DNA from: Sphingomonas sediminicola
GTDB taxonomy: Bacteria > Pseudomonadota > Alphaproteobacteria > Sphingomonadales > Sphingomonadaceae
Assembly: GCF_014489515.1 (NCBI RefSeq)
Contig: NZ_CP060782.1
Coordinates: 620,001 to 684,000 of the forward strand
Length of the DNA stretch: 64,000 nt
Direction: 5' to 3'
Part shown: positions 30,614-40,117 of the stretch, piece by piece
Numbering within the stretch: position 1 is the stretch's first letter
Layout of the letters: every line of letters begins with the position of its first letter
Notes under the pieces: generated by a model
The model's input: the letters and a program-made list of their open reading frames with translations, nothing else
Told to the model about the DNA's origin: nothing
Database searches by the model: none
Made by a program: the position numbers and the translations under genes

Positions 30614-32051
30614 TGCCGGAAGACCTGCGCACCGCAATCCTCCGGTTGCGCGAGGCGGCTTCCCCGCTGGAGCCGGACGCCGAGGCTCGCCGTTCGCTTG
30701 GAAAGCAGGCTCTGGATCATGCCCTGGCCTATCTCGAGCAGGTCGAGACGGCATCGACCAACCGGCCCTGGTCGGAGGTATTCTCGCAGCATCTGGAGCC
30801 CGAGTTTGCCGAGCAGGGTCGCGATCCGGCACGAGTGCTCGATTACGTTGCGGAATGCGTCGACCGGCCGGGTTTCGCCACCACATCGCCAAGGTTCATG
30901 GCCTACATCCCGGGCGGGGACTGTTCCACTCGGCGCTAGGCGACTTGCTTGCGGCCGCTTCGAACAAATATTCGGGTTTCGCCTCGGCAAGCCCCGGTGC
31001 GGTGCGCATCGAGAATGCCTGCACGCAATGGCTGGCGAGCGTCATTGGCTATCCAGAGACCGCGGCGGGGACGCTGACCAGCGGCGGAAGTATTGCCAAT
31101 TTGACCGCCGTTGTCGCCGCGCGAGAAGCTCGCGATCCGGACGGCGGCGGCGCGGTCTATACGACCCGCTTCGCCCATTATTGCATCGAAAAGGCGCTCC
31201 ACATCGCGGGAAGGGGCCGATCGCCTCGCCGGCAGATCGAGACCGATGCGAGCCACCGCATGTCGGTCGCGGCGCTCGAGGAAGCGCTTGAGGCGGACGT
31301 GCGCAACGGCATCCGCCCGTGGCTGGTCGTCGCGTCGGGCGGGACGGTCGACACGGGCGCAATCGATCCCCTGCCGGAGATTGCCGAACTCTGCCGCAAA
31401 TACGGCGCATGGTTTCACGTCGATGGGGCTTACGGAGGGCTGTTCGCGCTATGTGACGAGGGCCGCGAGCTGCTCCAGGGCATCGACCAGGCCGACAGCG
31501 TCGCGCTCGATCCGCACAAGACATTGTTCCTGCCCTACGGGACAGGCGCAGCGCTGGTCCGCGACGGGAGGCACCTGACCGAGGCCTTCAGCGCCACCGC
31601 CCATTACATCAGCCCTCTCGGCGAGTCCGAAGTCGGGCCGTCGCCCGCCGATCTGTCACCCGAGCTGACGCGCCATTTCCGCGCAATGAGGCTTTGGCTT
31701 CCGCTGCAGATCGCCGGCGTCGCCGCCTTCCGCGCCGCCCAATCGGAGAAGCTTGCGCTCGCCCGATATTTCCACCAGCGGCTGTCCGAGATCGACGGCT
31801 TCGATCCCGGTCCGGCGCCGGACCTGTCCGTCGTCGCCTTCCGCTATGTGCCTGAAGGCGGCGATGCGGACGAATTCACGGAGCGACTGCTCAAACACCT
31901 GCAGCAGGAAGGCCGCGTCATGATGAGCGGCACCCGGATCGACGGCACCTACTACATCCGCTGCGCGATCCTCTGCTTTCGCACGCATGTCGAGCATGTG
32001 GACCAGGCCATAGATGCCATTGTCGAGGGAGTGAAAACACTGAATGGCTGA
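30613..32051 (+). CDS. PLP-dependent aromatic amino acid decarboxylase-type protein (one frameshift)
   Basis: A group II pyridoxal-phosphate decarboxylase of about 479 residues, related to aromatic-L-amino-acid and glutamate decarboxylases. Key motifs: TSGGSIANLTAVVAAREAR, HVDGAYGGLFALC, and the PLP-lysine motif SVALDPHKTLFLPYGTG. One extra G at 30915-30918 restores FMAYIPGGGLFHSALGDLL and joins both parts. Translation is coupled to hemB upstream (TGATG) and to the acetyltransferase downstream (overlap 32044-32051). The substrate is unknown, with tryptophan-, tyrosine- or DOPA-like amino acids being plausible. Confidence 0.87.
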
Positions 32052-32615
32052 GATTGTCGCGGAGACCGAACGGCTCCGCCTGCGTACATGGGATCCGGAA
32101 GACCTCGACGAGTTCGTCCGCCACACCAACACCGAACCGGTCATGCGGTGGCTCGGCGGCGTCTGGCCGCGTGAGAAGCATGAGGCCGCGCTTGGCCGCA
32201 TCGAACGGTACCAGCGCGAATTCGGCCACACCTTTTGGATCGTCGAGCGAAAATTCGATGGCGCTCTGCTCGGCTTTTGCGGGTTGAAGAGGGTGAACAG
32301 CGAAGGCGCTCCGAACCCCGGCGATTTCGAGGTGGGCTGGCGCCTGCGCGAGGATGCGTGGGGCAGGGCTATGCGAAGGAAGCCGCAATCGCGAGTCTCG
32401 ACCTCGCGTTTGAGACGTTCGGAGCACCGCACGTCGTGGCGCTCACCGTCCGGCAGAATGAGGCCAGCCAGGGCCTGATGAAGCGCCTACGCATGAACCG
32501 CCGCGAAGACATGGACTTCCAGAGCACCGACATGCCCCCGGAGCTGAACCCGGTGATCACCTATAGAATTGATGCGGATGAGTGGCCTGCAGCCAGGGCC
32601 GCTGCACTCGGTTAG
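32044..32615 (+). CDS. RimJ/RimL-type GNAT N-acetyltransferase (one frameshift)
   Basis: A GNAT acetyltransferase of about 190 residues. It starts with the RimJ/RimL-type pattern ETERLRLRTWDPEDLDEFVR and contains FEVGWRLREDAWGQGYAKEA, the acetyl-CoA loop, once one G is added at 32360-32363. ALTVRQNEASQGLMKRLRMN is the typical neighbouring-helix segment. It acetylates either a protein N-terminus or a small amine. It overlaps the decarboxylase stop and converges with the lipoprotein gene, the stop codons overlapping at 32612-32615. Confidence 0.85.
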
Positions 32616-33120
32616 AGGCCGAGGCGCTTCTCGATCGCGTCGATGCGGTCGGACTGGTTGCGGTCGATCGCCGATACTGTCTTCGCGGCCTGCTGGATCG
32701 CGGCGAGGTTGCCCGCGGGAATCCCGCCCTTCGTTTCGAGAGCGATGGACGCGAGCGCGTCTATGTCCCCAGCGCACGAGTCGTCGGCGCTCGCGCGGCC
32801 TGTGCGGCAGACAGGGCCTGCTGCGCCGCGATCCAGCTTTCGCTCTGTTGCTTGCCGGCAGCCTCGGCGAGCCGCTCGGCATCACCCACCGCGCTCTGGA
32901 AGGCGGAATCGCCCGCCTGCGCCTGGTCGACCAGGAAGGCGAGATGGGCGGAAAGAGAGGCGTCGGCCGGTCCGACCTGCACTTCGCTGGGAATCGGGAT
33001 GCGCGGATCGATCGCCTCGGCGGCCCGCGGCGCCAGCGATGGCGTCGGGCCTTCAGGGGAGGTCGAGCAAGCGCTGACGAGGCCAAACGACGCGATTACG
33101 AGCGAAAAGCGGGTCCGCAT
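32612..33120 (-). CDS. Unknown Ala/Gln-rich lipoprotein (one frameshift)
   Basis: A predicted lipoprotein of about 169 residues. The ATG at 33120 opens a signal peptide with a lipobox-like LVSAC (Cys18), followed by an extended Pro/Ala-rich linker and long helical segments rich in Ala and Gln (ESWIAAQQALSAAQ; NLAAIQQAAKTVSAIDRNQS). The break lies near 32796; adding one base gives QARASADDSCAGDIDALASI and a natural C-terminus EKRLGL. I recognise no named family. The helical content suggests a periplasmic coiled-coil protein. Confidence 0.65.
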
Positions 33121-33218
33121 GGGCCATGCTGTAGGAGCGGGCCTCATCGCCTGCAATCTCGGGCTTGCCTCTCCGGCATCAGCCTCCTATGTCGCGCCCC
33201 TGCCGTTTCCACGGCCGC

Positions 33219-33295
33219 GCGCCCGTAGCTCAGCTGGATAGAGCATCAGACTACGAATCTGAGGGTCGGACGTTCGAATCGTTCCGGGCGCGCCA
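33219..33295 (+). tRNA. tRNA-Arg (ACG)
   Basis: A 77-base cloverleaf: acceptor GCGCCCG pairs with CGGGCGC, D arm AGCTCAGCTGGATAGAGC, anticodon loop CTACGAA (anticodon ACG), T arm GTTCGAATC, and an encoded CCA. No integrase gene adjoins it. Confidence 0.95.
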
Positions 33296-33371
33296 TTTTC
33301 CTCACGTCATTGTTGTTGGAACCGCTAGGCGGCTTGGCCGTAGTGCGCACGCCACTTGAGAGGCGATGTGT

Positions 33372-33817
33372 ATGGCTGAGTATCTTCCCGGGGATGAGCC
33401 CGTTCGGGTTAGCCACGGCGCGCTCGACACGCTTCATGCGCTCTTGGGTGCGCTTCCGATCGCCTATTTTCTTTTGGCCTTCCTGATTGACGTGACCTAC
33501 GTCCGCTCGACCTATTTCATCTGGCCGATCTTCTCGATCTGGCTGATCGTCGCCGGCCTGGTTGCGGGCGGCCTCGCGGTCCTCATCGGCATCTTCGACT
33601 GGCTGGCTAGCCGCCGCTCGACCCGTGCGCGAGGCTCGGGATGGCATATGCTCCTGACGCTCGCCGCCTTGCTTCTCGGCCTCCTCAATGCCTTCGTCCA
33701 CAGCCGGGACGGCTGGACCGCCGTCGTACCCGAGGGATCATCCTCTCCGGCGTCACGACATTGCTGCTGATCGTTGCGGCCTTCCTGGGCGTCGTGACGT
33801 CGAGGAGGGCGGCATGA
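33372..33817 (+). CDS. DUF2231-type inner-membrane protein (one frameshift)
   Basis: A membrane protein of about 149 residues with four hydrophobic helices. The opening GALDTLHALLGALPIAYFLL fits DUF2231, a family of small predicted membrane proteins of unknown function sometimes found with oxidases. Adding one G at 33734-33736 restores the last helix (GIILSGVTTLLLIVAAFLGV). I prefer the ATG at 33372, which has GAGAGG 8 bases upstream; the ATG at 33366 is too close to that site. The stop overlaps the start of the downstream dehydrogenase-like lipoprotein (ATGA). Confidence 0.75.
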
Positions 33818-35168
33818 TCGGCATCCGAAGCATGTTGCTGGCCGGGCTCGCCGTGTCGGCGCTCGCCGCTTGCAGCGATCCCAAGTTCGACGATTCGAGC
33901 CAGTTCGGCTCGAACCCCGTTCTCCCCGAACCGAAGCAGTTCCTGGTCCCGCCGATCAACGTCATCCCGGGACCCGGCTGGGAGAAAGGACATACGCCCG
34001 ACGTTGCGACTGGCCTTGAGGTGAAGCCCTGGCGACGGGGCTCAGTCATCCACGATTCCTGTATGTCCTGCCCAACGGCGACATACTCGTCGTGCAGGCG
34101 AAGCCGCCATCCGAGCCGGTCAAGAAACCCAAGGATATCGTCTTCAACTGGGTGTGGGGAAGTGCCGCAACCAGCAAGGGCGGGGCGCAGCCGGCCAGCA
34201 AGATCACTCTCGTCCGCGACGCGAACGGCGACGGGAAGCCGGAGCTCGAGACCACGCTTCTCGACAATCTGAACGCGCCGTTCGGGGTCACTTGGGTCGA
34301 TGGCACGCTCTACGTCGCCAACACCGATGGCGTGGTGGCCTATCCTTATGTTCCGGGGCAGGTGAAGGTCGGTGGTCCCGGCCGCATGCTGACGCCGCTT
34401 CCGGCCGGGATCATCAATCACCACTGGACCAAGAGTCTGGTGGCAAGCCCGGACGGGTCGAAGCTCTACGCAACGGTCGGATCCAACAGCAATATCGTCG
34501 AAAACGGGTTCGACGCCGAGCTGGGCAGGGCGGCCGTCTGGGAGATCGACCGGAAGACCGGTGCAGCGCGCGAGTTCGCGAGAGGGCTCCGCAATCCCAA
34601 CAGTCCAGCCTTCTATCCGGGGACGAACACCTTCTACGTTGTCGTGAACGAGCGCGACGAGCTCGGCTCGCATCTCGTTCCCGATTACCTGACCTCGGTC
34701 CGCGATGGCGGTTTTTACGGTTGGCCCTATTCCTATTACGGCCAGCACCTCGATCCGCGCGTGCGGCCTCAGAATCCGGAAATGGTCGCAAGGGCGATCA
34801 AGCCGGATTACGCGCTCGGCTCGCACGTCGCTCCGTTGGGGCTCGCTTTCTACACGGGCGACCTGATGCCCCAGTTCAAGGGCGGGGCCTTCATCGGCGA
34901 GCACGGAAGCTGGGACCGCTACACGCCGTACGGCTACAAGGTCGTCTATGTCCCGTTCTCGGGCGGGCGGCCGTCAGGAAAGCCGGTCGATGTCGTCACC
35001 GGCTTCGTCGACGCGAAGGCGGACAAAGGATTCGGCCGGCCGGTGGGAGTCGCGGTCGACAGATTCGGTGCTTTGCTGGTCGCTGACGATTTCGGGAATG
35101 TGGTCTGGCGGGTTACGCCGTCAGGATGGCGTCCGAGCGAGCAGCCTCAAACTGCACACGCCACCTGA
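33814..35168 (+). CDS. L-sorbosone dehydrogenase-like beta-propeller lipoprotein (one frameshift)
   Basis: A predicted exported lipoprotein of about 451 residues (lipobox LAAC, Cys20) with a six-bladed PQQ sugar-dehydrogenase-type propeller. Features are FLYVLPNGDILVVQAKPP, DNLNAPFGVTWVDGTLYVAN, WEIDRKTGAAREFARGLRNP and FIGEHGSWDRYTPYGYKVVY, matching soluble aldose sugar or L-sorbosone dehydrogenases. One extra C at 34027-34029 restores KPLATGLSHPRFLYVL. It is coupled by a 4-base overlap to the DUF2231 membrane protein, which could pass electrons or anchor it. The substrate and PQQ dependence are inferred from the family only. Confidence 0.85.
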
Positions 35169-35197
35169 TCTTTTATTAGAAAGTTTCTGCAGGCCTT

Positions 35198-35356
35198 TCA
35201 GGCGCTGGCAGGAATAATCGCATAAACCTGGGCACGTTCCGCGAAATCCGCGGCGAGCTTGGAATGCCAGGCACGGGCCTGTTCCGTCATTGCTCGTTGT
35301 GCCGCCATACGCTCTTCAACTGCCCTGCGACGATAGTAACGCTCGTTCGACTCCAT
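35198..35356 (-). CDS. Small 52-residue unknown protein
   Basis: A 52-residue open frame on the minus strand starting MESNERYYRRRAVEERMAAQ and ending in FAERAQVYAIIPASA. It has a strong ribosome site (GGGGAGG, 8 bases upstream of the ATG). It is highly charged and helical, with no signal peptide. Codon use matches neighbouring genes, and it fills most of the gap between two plus-strand genes. I recognise no family, although small proteins of this style recur in sphingomonads. Confidence 0.68.
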   Translation of the reverse strand: MESNERYYRRRAVEERMAAQRAMTEQARAWHSKLAADFAERAQVYAIIPASA

Positions 35357-35569
35357 GGTCCACGCCTCCCCAAAGGCTCCTTCCCCACAGATGCACGATG
35401 CGTACGGATCACTAAGACTAAGTTAATATCCACAGGGAGTCCGACGAACCGCCGGTTTCGTCCCGCCCTGACACAGGTTGTGGCGGAGGGGCGACAATAC
35501 TGCCGCAATTGCGGATTATCCCGAAACCTAACGACTCATCGCTCGTTGGAAGGCGAAAGGCTGGAAGGA

Positions 35570-35830
35570 ATGAAGATGTTGAATCCGATTGAATCCCGCC
35601 GCGACCCGTTCAACCCCGCTGTTCGCGGCTATCACGCCGTGTACCGGGAGAATGAAGTGAATCACTGCCCGGGTTGCGGGCGCACGCACTGGTATCTTGG
35701 CCGCATGCTCGCCGAATGTGCGTTCTGCGGAACCGCGCTTCCGCTGCAGGAAGCCTATTGCAACGGCAATCGCGCCACGGTCATCGGCTGGAGCTCGCGC
35801 CCCAGCTACCAGGAGCTGCAGGCGGCCTGA
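35570..35830 (+). CDS. Small zinc-ribbon protein of unknown function
   Basis: An 86-residue protein. The ATG at 35570 follows GGAAGGA. It contains CPGCGRTHWYLGRMLAECAF, continuing to a second CxxC (CAFCG), which together form a four-cysteine zinc ribbon, with a third conserved-looking stretch EAYCNGNRATVIGW. No signal peptide. Such ribbons usually bind nucleic acid or proteins, but the function is unknown. The frame is open further upstream to 35264, but that extension lacks coding character and overlaps the divergent small gene. Confidence 0.7.
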   Translation: MKMLNPIESRRDPFNPAVRGYHAVYRENEVNHCPGCGRTHWYLGRMLAECAFCGTALPLQEAYCNGNRATVIGWSSRPSYQELQAA

Positions 35831-35855
35831 GTCGCTGAAGTAATTTCCTGTTAAG

Positions 35856-35880
35856 CGCGGGCGCGATTATATTGCCCGCG
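35856..35880 (+). promoter_or_regulatory. Hairpin and candidate -10 at the start of a secreted-protein gene
   Basis: CGCGGGC and GCCCGCG form a 7-bp stem whose last base is the G of the GTG start codon. The loop contains TATATT, 6 to 7 bases before the start, so transcription may begin at the start codon (leaderless) or the hairpin may limit initiation. Confidence 0.35.
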
Positions 35881-36227
35881 TGAACAGGCTTATCGCCCTG
35901 ACGATTGCAGCTTGGGCCGCGGTGGCGCCAATGCCCGCCGTGGCCCAAGGTGCGTCTGGCTTCTCGGTCGTCAACGCGACCGGCCTCAACATGTCCGGCC
36001 TGACGATCAGGCGTTACGGCACTGAGGGGTGGAGGAACCTCGGCACCGCTCCGTCACCGGGCGGGCGGGGGACCATCAACTTCAAGGATCCCGATTGCGC
36101 GTTCGACATCCAGGCGACGCTTCAAGGTGTCGGCCCGGTCGTCTGGTCCGGCGTCAATCTCTGCGAAGTAAAAACCGTGATCCTGAACCGAAACGCGTCG
36201 GGCGCGATTTGGGTCGATTACGAATGA
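35880..36227 (+). CDS. Small secreted protein of unknown function
   Basis: A 115-residue protein with a GTG start and a clear signal peptide (cleavage after PAVAQ or nearby). The mature part, about 92 residues, is a probable beta-rich domain: FSVVNATGLNMSGLTIRRYG, then DPDCAFDIQATLQG and GVNLCEVKTVILNRN. Two cysteines could form a disulfide. I do not recognise the family. The C-terminus overlaps the end of the convergent membrane-protein gene. Confidence 0.72.
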   Translation: MNRLIALTIAAWAAVAPMPAVAQGASGFSVVNATGLNMSGLTIRRYGTEGWRNLGTAPSPGGRGTINFKDPDCAFDIQATLQGVGPVVWSGVNLCEVKTVILNRNASGAIWVDYE

Positions 36228-36501
36228 GCTGATGCCGCCGCCGCGCAACCGGCGGCGCGTGACGGCCAATCTTCAGGGCAGCAGGCGCAGGCGTCACCGA
36301 ATCCAGAAGCTTTGCGCCGGCGATGAACACGACGCCCGTGCAGGCGATCGCCAGAAGCACGCCGCCGTTGCCCGGATAGAGTTCGAGATAATGGCGAGCC
36401 CGTTCAACAGCACCCACAGCGATTGCGTAGGTCACCAGCCAGGCTTCGGTACGGGTCTTGATCGTGAACAACCGACCAATTTTGCTGAGCATCGTCATCA
36501 T
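36154..36501 (-). CDS. Small membrane protein of unknown function (C-terminus uncertain)
   Basis: The N-terminal 75 residues look genuine: an amphipathic start (MLSKIGRLFTIKTRTEAWLV), one helix overlapping ERARHYLELYPGNGG, and a strong transmembrane segment (GGVLLAIACTGVVFIAGAKL). Beyond APPVARRR the frame runs 70 bases into the convergent gene. A single-base repair near 36230 would end it earlier, around 36218, with a short Ala-rich tail, which is more natural. No named family. Several ATGs (36507, 36501, 36492) could serve as the start. Confidence 0.6.
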   Translation of the reverse strand: MMTMLSKIGRLFTIKTRTEAWLVTYAIAVGAVERARHYLELYPGNGGVLLAIACTGVVFIAGAKLLDSVTPAPAALKIGRHAPPVARRRHQLIRNRPKSRPTRFGSGSRFLLRRD

Positions 36502-36599
36502 TAACACCTGAACGAGTCAGGCGCAGTTTTGAGCCGTTCCCACCCTAATGAACAGGGTTACGATAGGGTTAAGAAGGGGATTCTGTCTCGTTTCGGGAT

Positions 36600-37852
36600 T
36601 CAGGCGAGCTGGGTCAGATCGAGCCCTTCAAGAAGCGCCTTTCGAGCGGCTTCAACATCCTTGATGAGTGCTGGCTTCTGCAGGTCCGCTGTGTCGATTT
36701 CGACCGGCCAATTCCGGCGGACGACCTCGGAGAGCCGGTCCAGCTTGCCGTCGTCGACCATGAAGCGCGGATCGACGGTTTCAGGGTCCGCGACGACGCG
36801 GAGGCGCAGGCAGGCGGGCCGCCGCCGTTGGCCATCGACTGGCGCACGTCGACGACCTCGACGCGGCGGATCGGACCGTTGCTGGCGACATGCTTTTCCA
36901 GCCAGGCCCAGACGGTCGGAGTCTCGCGGGCCTCGGTCGGGACGACGAGGGTCATCTCGCCGTCGGGAGGCGACACCAGCTGCGCGTTGAAGAGGTAGGA
37001 TGTGATCGCATCGCCGATCGGAACGTCGGCCGACGGCACTTCAACCAGCTCGAAGCCGGGGAGGCGCTTTTCGCAGAAAGCGAGCACCGCGTTGCGATCC
37101 GCGAACGCCAATTCGTGCGCGAACAGGACGTTCTCGTTGGCGACGGCGACAACGTCATTGTGGAAGGCGCCGGCGGCGATGGCCTCCTCGGACTGCTCGA
37201 CGAACAATGTGCGATCCGGGTCGAGCCCGTGCAGCTGTGCAATGGCCTTCGAGGCTTGCAGATGCTGGCGGGCAGGGAAGGCTCCGCCAGTCACGCCGTA
37301 GACGAAAAGCTCCAGCCCCTGCTCGCCATGCTTCGACGTCAGCCGCATGTGATTGGCCGCGCCCTCGTCGCCGAACGCGGGCGGAACAGGGTCGTGAACC
37401 GCGAAATGCTTTCGGTCACCGAACGCGATGCGGAGCTGCGCAAGCGTGCCCGGCCATTCGTGGCTGCGGTGCGGCATGGTGCGAAGGTTCGCGACCGTCA
37501 GGTGCGTCTTGCCGTCGTTCGTGTCGGGTGCAGGGGAGACGGTCGCAGCGTTCGCGGCCCACATCGCCGACGCCGACATGGCGGCCGCCGCAAGCACCGG
37601 CTCGCATTCCTCGATTGTCGTCCCGAGCGCCGAGAGCCAATCGCGGTTCGGCCGTGAAAGCGGGACGAAGATCCCCTGCGCAAGCCCGAGCGCAAGGTTG
37701 GCGCGCATCTTGTCGAGGCCCTGCAGCGCAGCAGCGCGCGGCTGAGAAATCTGGCCTGCATTCTTCGTCGAGGCGAGGTTGCCGAAGCTCAGCCCCGCAT
37801 AATTGTGCGAGGGGCCGATGATCCCGTCGAAATTGATCTCGCGCAGGGCCAT
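36600..37852 (-). CDS. astB: N-succinylarginine dihydrolase (one frameshift)
   Basis: The second enzyme of the arginine succinyltransferase (AST) pathway, converting N-succinylarginine to N-succinylornithine, ammonia and carbon dioxide. It has about 417 residues. It opens with REINFDGIIGPSHNYAGLSF and contains AFHNDVVAVANENVLFAHE with the catalytic His, and RQSMANGGGPACLRLRV with the catalytic Cys near the C-terminus. The latter needs one extra C at 36815-36817 (plus-strand G run), which also yields the proper end EGLDLTQLA at stop 36600-36602. Its start overlaps the astA stop by one base. Confidence 0.93.
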
Positions 37853-38866
37853 CAGCGCTTCACGGCGAGGACCGTGTCCCCTTCCTTGACGCCGAGCAGT
37901 TCGGCGGCCTCGGGATCGATGCAGAGACCCTTGCGGCCAGCGCGACGCGTCGATGCGAGGCAGGCCCTGAAGTCCTTGAGCCGGCCGAGTGCGAGGAGCA
38001 TCTTCGTCTTCCCGCCCGGCGCGATCTCCTCGATCGTCTCTTCGTCGGATTCCTCGATGGTCCGGATGTCGTCGGTGTGCGCGGTGACCGTCGGGCCGCC
38101 ATCGAAGATGTCGATATAGCGGTCGAAGACGAAATTCTCTTCCTCGAGCATGCGCAGGGCCGCCCGGCCGGTCGGATGCGGAAGGCCCATCACCGCCCGC
38201 GCCTGCTCGCTCAGAAGCGACACGTAGATCGGCGTCTTCGGCATCAAATCGGCGATGAATTGAGTCCCGTGCACCGCATTGAACTCGTCGGCCTCCGGAA
38301 AGGTCATGTCGAAGAAGCGGCCGGCGAGACCATCCCAGAACGGCGAATTGCCGCCCTCGTCCATGACCCGCGAAGCTCGGCGAGCACGCGATCGCCGAAG
38401 CGCGCGCGATGCTGCTTGATGAAGAGGTAGCGGCTTCGCGCGATCAGCGATCCCCAGCCGCCTGCACGCGCCTGCGGATGGAGGAACAGGCCGCCGACTT
38501 CCGATGACCCTTCGAGGTCGGTCGTCAGGGTCAGCATCTGGTTACGGAACGTCTTGCCCAGCTCGGGCTGGTCTGGGTCAGGGTGCTCACATGATAGGAA
38601 TAGAAGGCCTGCCGGACCCCGACCTGTCCGAACACCTGGCAGGTGCCCCGGATGATCTTGGCCTTGGGGTCTTCAAGGACGAAGACGTAGAGGTCGTCCG
38701 ACTGGATGTCCTCGGTTCGGGAGAAGCTTTCCTCCGACCGCGCGAGCTTCTCGACCAGGGTCGCGCGGTCGGGCGGAAGGTTGGTGAAGCCGCCGCCGGT
38801 CAGTTTCGCCATTTCGTAGATTGCCCCGAAATCGTCGGGGGTTGCGGGACGAACGCGGAACGTCAT
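37852..38866 (-). CDS. astA: Arginine N-succinyltransferase (two frameshifts)
   Basis: The first enzyme of the AST pathway, transferring succinyl from succinyl-CoA to arginine. It has about 338 residues when corrected. It begins MTFRVRPATPDDFGAIYEMA and includes GGGFTNLPPDRATLVEKLA, GGLFLHPQARAGGWGSLIAR (CoA-binding) and FWDGLAGRFFDMTFPEADEF. Breaks at 38565-38567 and 38367-38369 are each repaired by one base and give TSPELGKTFRNQMLTLTTDL and AELRGVMDEGGNSPF. It overlaps the M20 gene start by 4 bases (ATGA) and astB by 1. The order is M20, astA, astB. Confidence 0.93.
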
Positions 38867-40110
38867 GTCGCGCCTCCGGCAAGCCGCAGGATGGTGAGCG
38901 CCGACAAGGCCGCGCGCTCCTTCAGGCTTTCGACGATCAGAAATTCCTCCATGCTGTGGATCTTGCCACCGCGCACGCCCATTGTGTCCACCACGGGCAC
39001 GCCGCACGCGGCGATGTTGTTGCCGTCGCAAACGCCGCCGGTCGATTGCCAGCCGATGGCCTGGCCGAGGTCGGAACCGGCCTGCTTCACCAGGCCGAAC
39101 AAAGCCTCCGCTTCGGGAGTCATCGGCTTCGGCGGACGGGCGAACCCGCCATGAATGTGGATTTGAACCTCGCGCTCGCTCGAAACGAGAGCGATCGCCT
39201 CGTCGATCATTGCCTGGGCGATGCGCTGAAGTTCCGGCGTCGCGGGACGCATGTTCACGCGCAGGATGGCGATATCGGGGACGACGTTCGACGGCGACCC
39301 GCCGTCGATCCGTGCCGGGTTTACCGACAGACCCGGTTGGCGCATCGCCTCGAACAGCAAAGCGAGATGCGCAGCGGCGGTCAGGGCGTTGCGGCCATCC
39401 TCGGGATTGCGGCCGGCATGGGCGGAGCGACCGTGAATGGTGATTGCAAAATTGCCGCTGCCCGGCCGTGCGCCGGCGAGTGTACCGTCGGGCAAAGCGG
39501 ATGGCTCGTAAGTCAGCGCTGCCTTCTTGCCGCGCGCTGCCTCCGCAATCAGCGGAGCCGATCCGAGCGAGCCGACTTCCTCATCGCTGTTGATGATGAC
39601 TTCGTAGCCGAGGTTGGTCGCGCCACTTGTTTCAATCGCCTTCAGCGCCGCGAGCATGACCGCAATGCCGCCCTTCATGTCGGCTGTGCCGGGTCCGTTG
39701 ATAACCCCTTCGTCGAGCCAGCGCGTTTCCTGGAACGCGTGATCAACCCCAAACACCGTGTCCATGTGCCCGGTGAACAGCAGCTGGACCGGAGCTTCGG
39801 GCCGCACTTTCAGGTGCAGGTTGCGGCCATGGGCGATGGCGATCGTCTTGCCCGCCGCGTCCACCGCGTCGACCGGGGCGGGATCGACAAGCACCGCGCT
39901 TCCAGGAAGGGCCGAGAAGGCATCGCCGAGCAGGCTTGCCATCCGCGCAAGCCCGTCGAGATTGCGCGAGCCGCTGTTGACTGCGGACCATGCAAGGACT
40001 TGCTCGAGCATCGGCTCGGCGGATGCTCGTCCAACGGCCTGTTGCTCAGTGGAAGTAAGCGCCCCATGCGGGAGGCTCCTAGCGGGAGGCACGCGCGAAC
40101 GCCACACCAC
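38863..40110 (-). CDS. M20-family metallohydrolase of the ast cluster
   Basis: An M20/M25 zinc peptidase or deacylase of up to 415 residues. Metal-site motifs are LLFTGHMDTVFG, GPGTADMKGGIAVMLAALKA and IINSDEEVGSLGSAP; the dimerisation domain contains GRSAHAG. It is the first gene of the overlapped ast block, so it probably acts on a succinylated or otherwise acylated product of arginine breakdown, possibly standing in for AstE; that is inference. The ATG at 40110 gives a 33-residue N-terminal extension that may not be real, and a later start near 40010 is possible. Confidence 0.83.
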   Translation of the reverse strand: MVWRSRVPPARSLPHGALTSTEQQAVGRASAEPMLEQVLAWSAVNSGSRNLDGLARMASLLGDAFSALPGSAVLVDPAPVDAVDAAGKTIAIAHGRNLHLKVRPEAPVQLLFTGHMDTVFGVDHAFQETRWLDEGVINGPGTADMKGGIAVMLAALKAIETSGATNLGYEVIINSDEEVGSLGSAPLIAEAARGKKAALTYEPSALPDGTLAGARPGSGNFAITIHGRSAHAGRNPEDGRNALTAAAHLALLFEAMRQPGLSVNPARIDGGSPSNVVPDIAILRVNMRPATPELQRIAQAMIDEAIALVSSEREVQIHIHGGFARPPKPMTPEAEALFGLVKQAGSDLGQAIGWQSTGGVCDGNNIAACGVPVVDTMGVRGGKIHSMEEFLIVESLKERAALSALTILRLAGGAT

Positions 40111-40117
40111 TTACCGG

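Noticed and set aside
33219-33295. tRNA-Arg as an integration site
   Set aside because: No integrase gene and no second copy of the tRNA 3' end was seen nearby.
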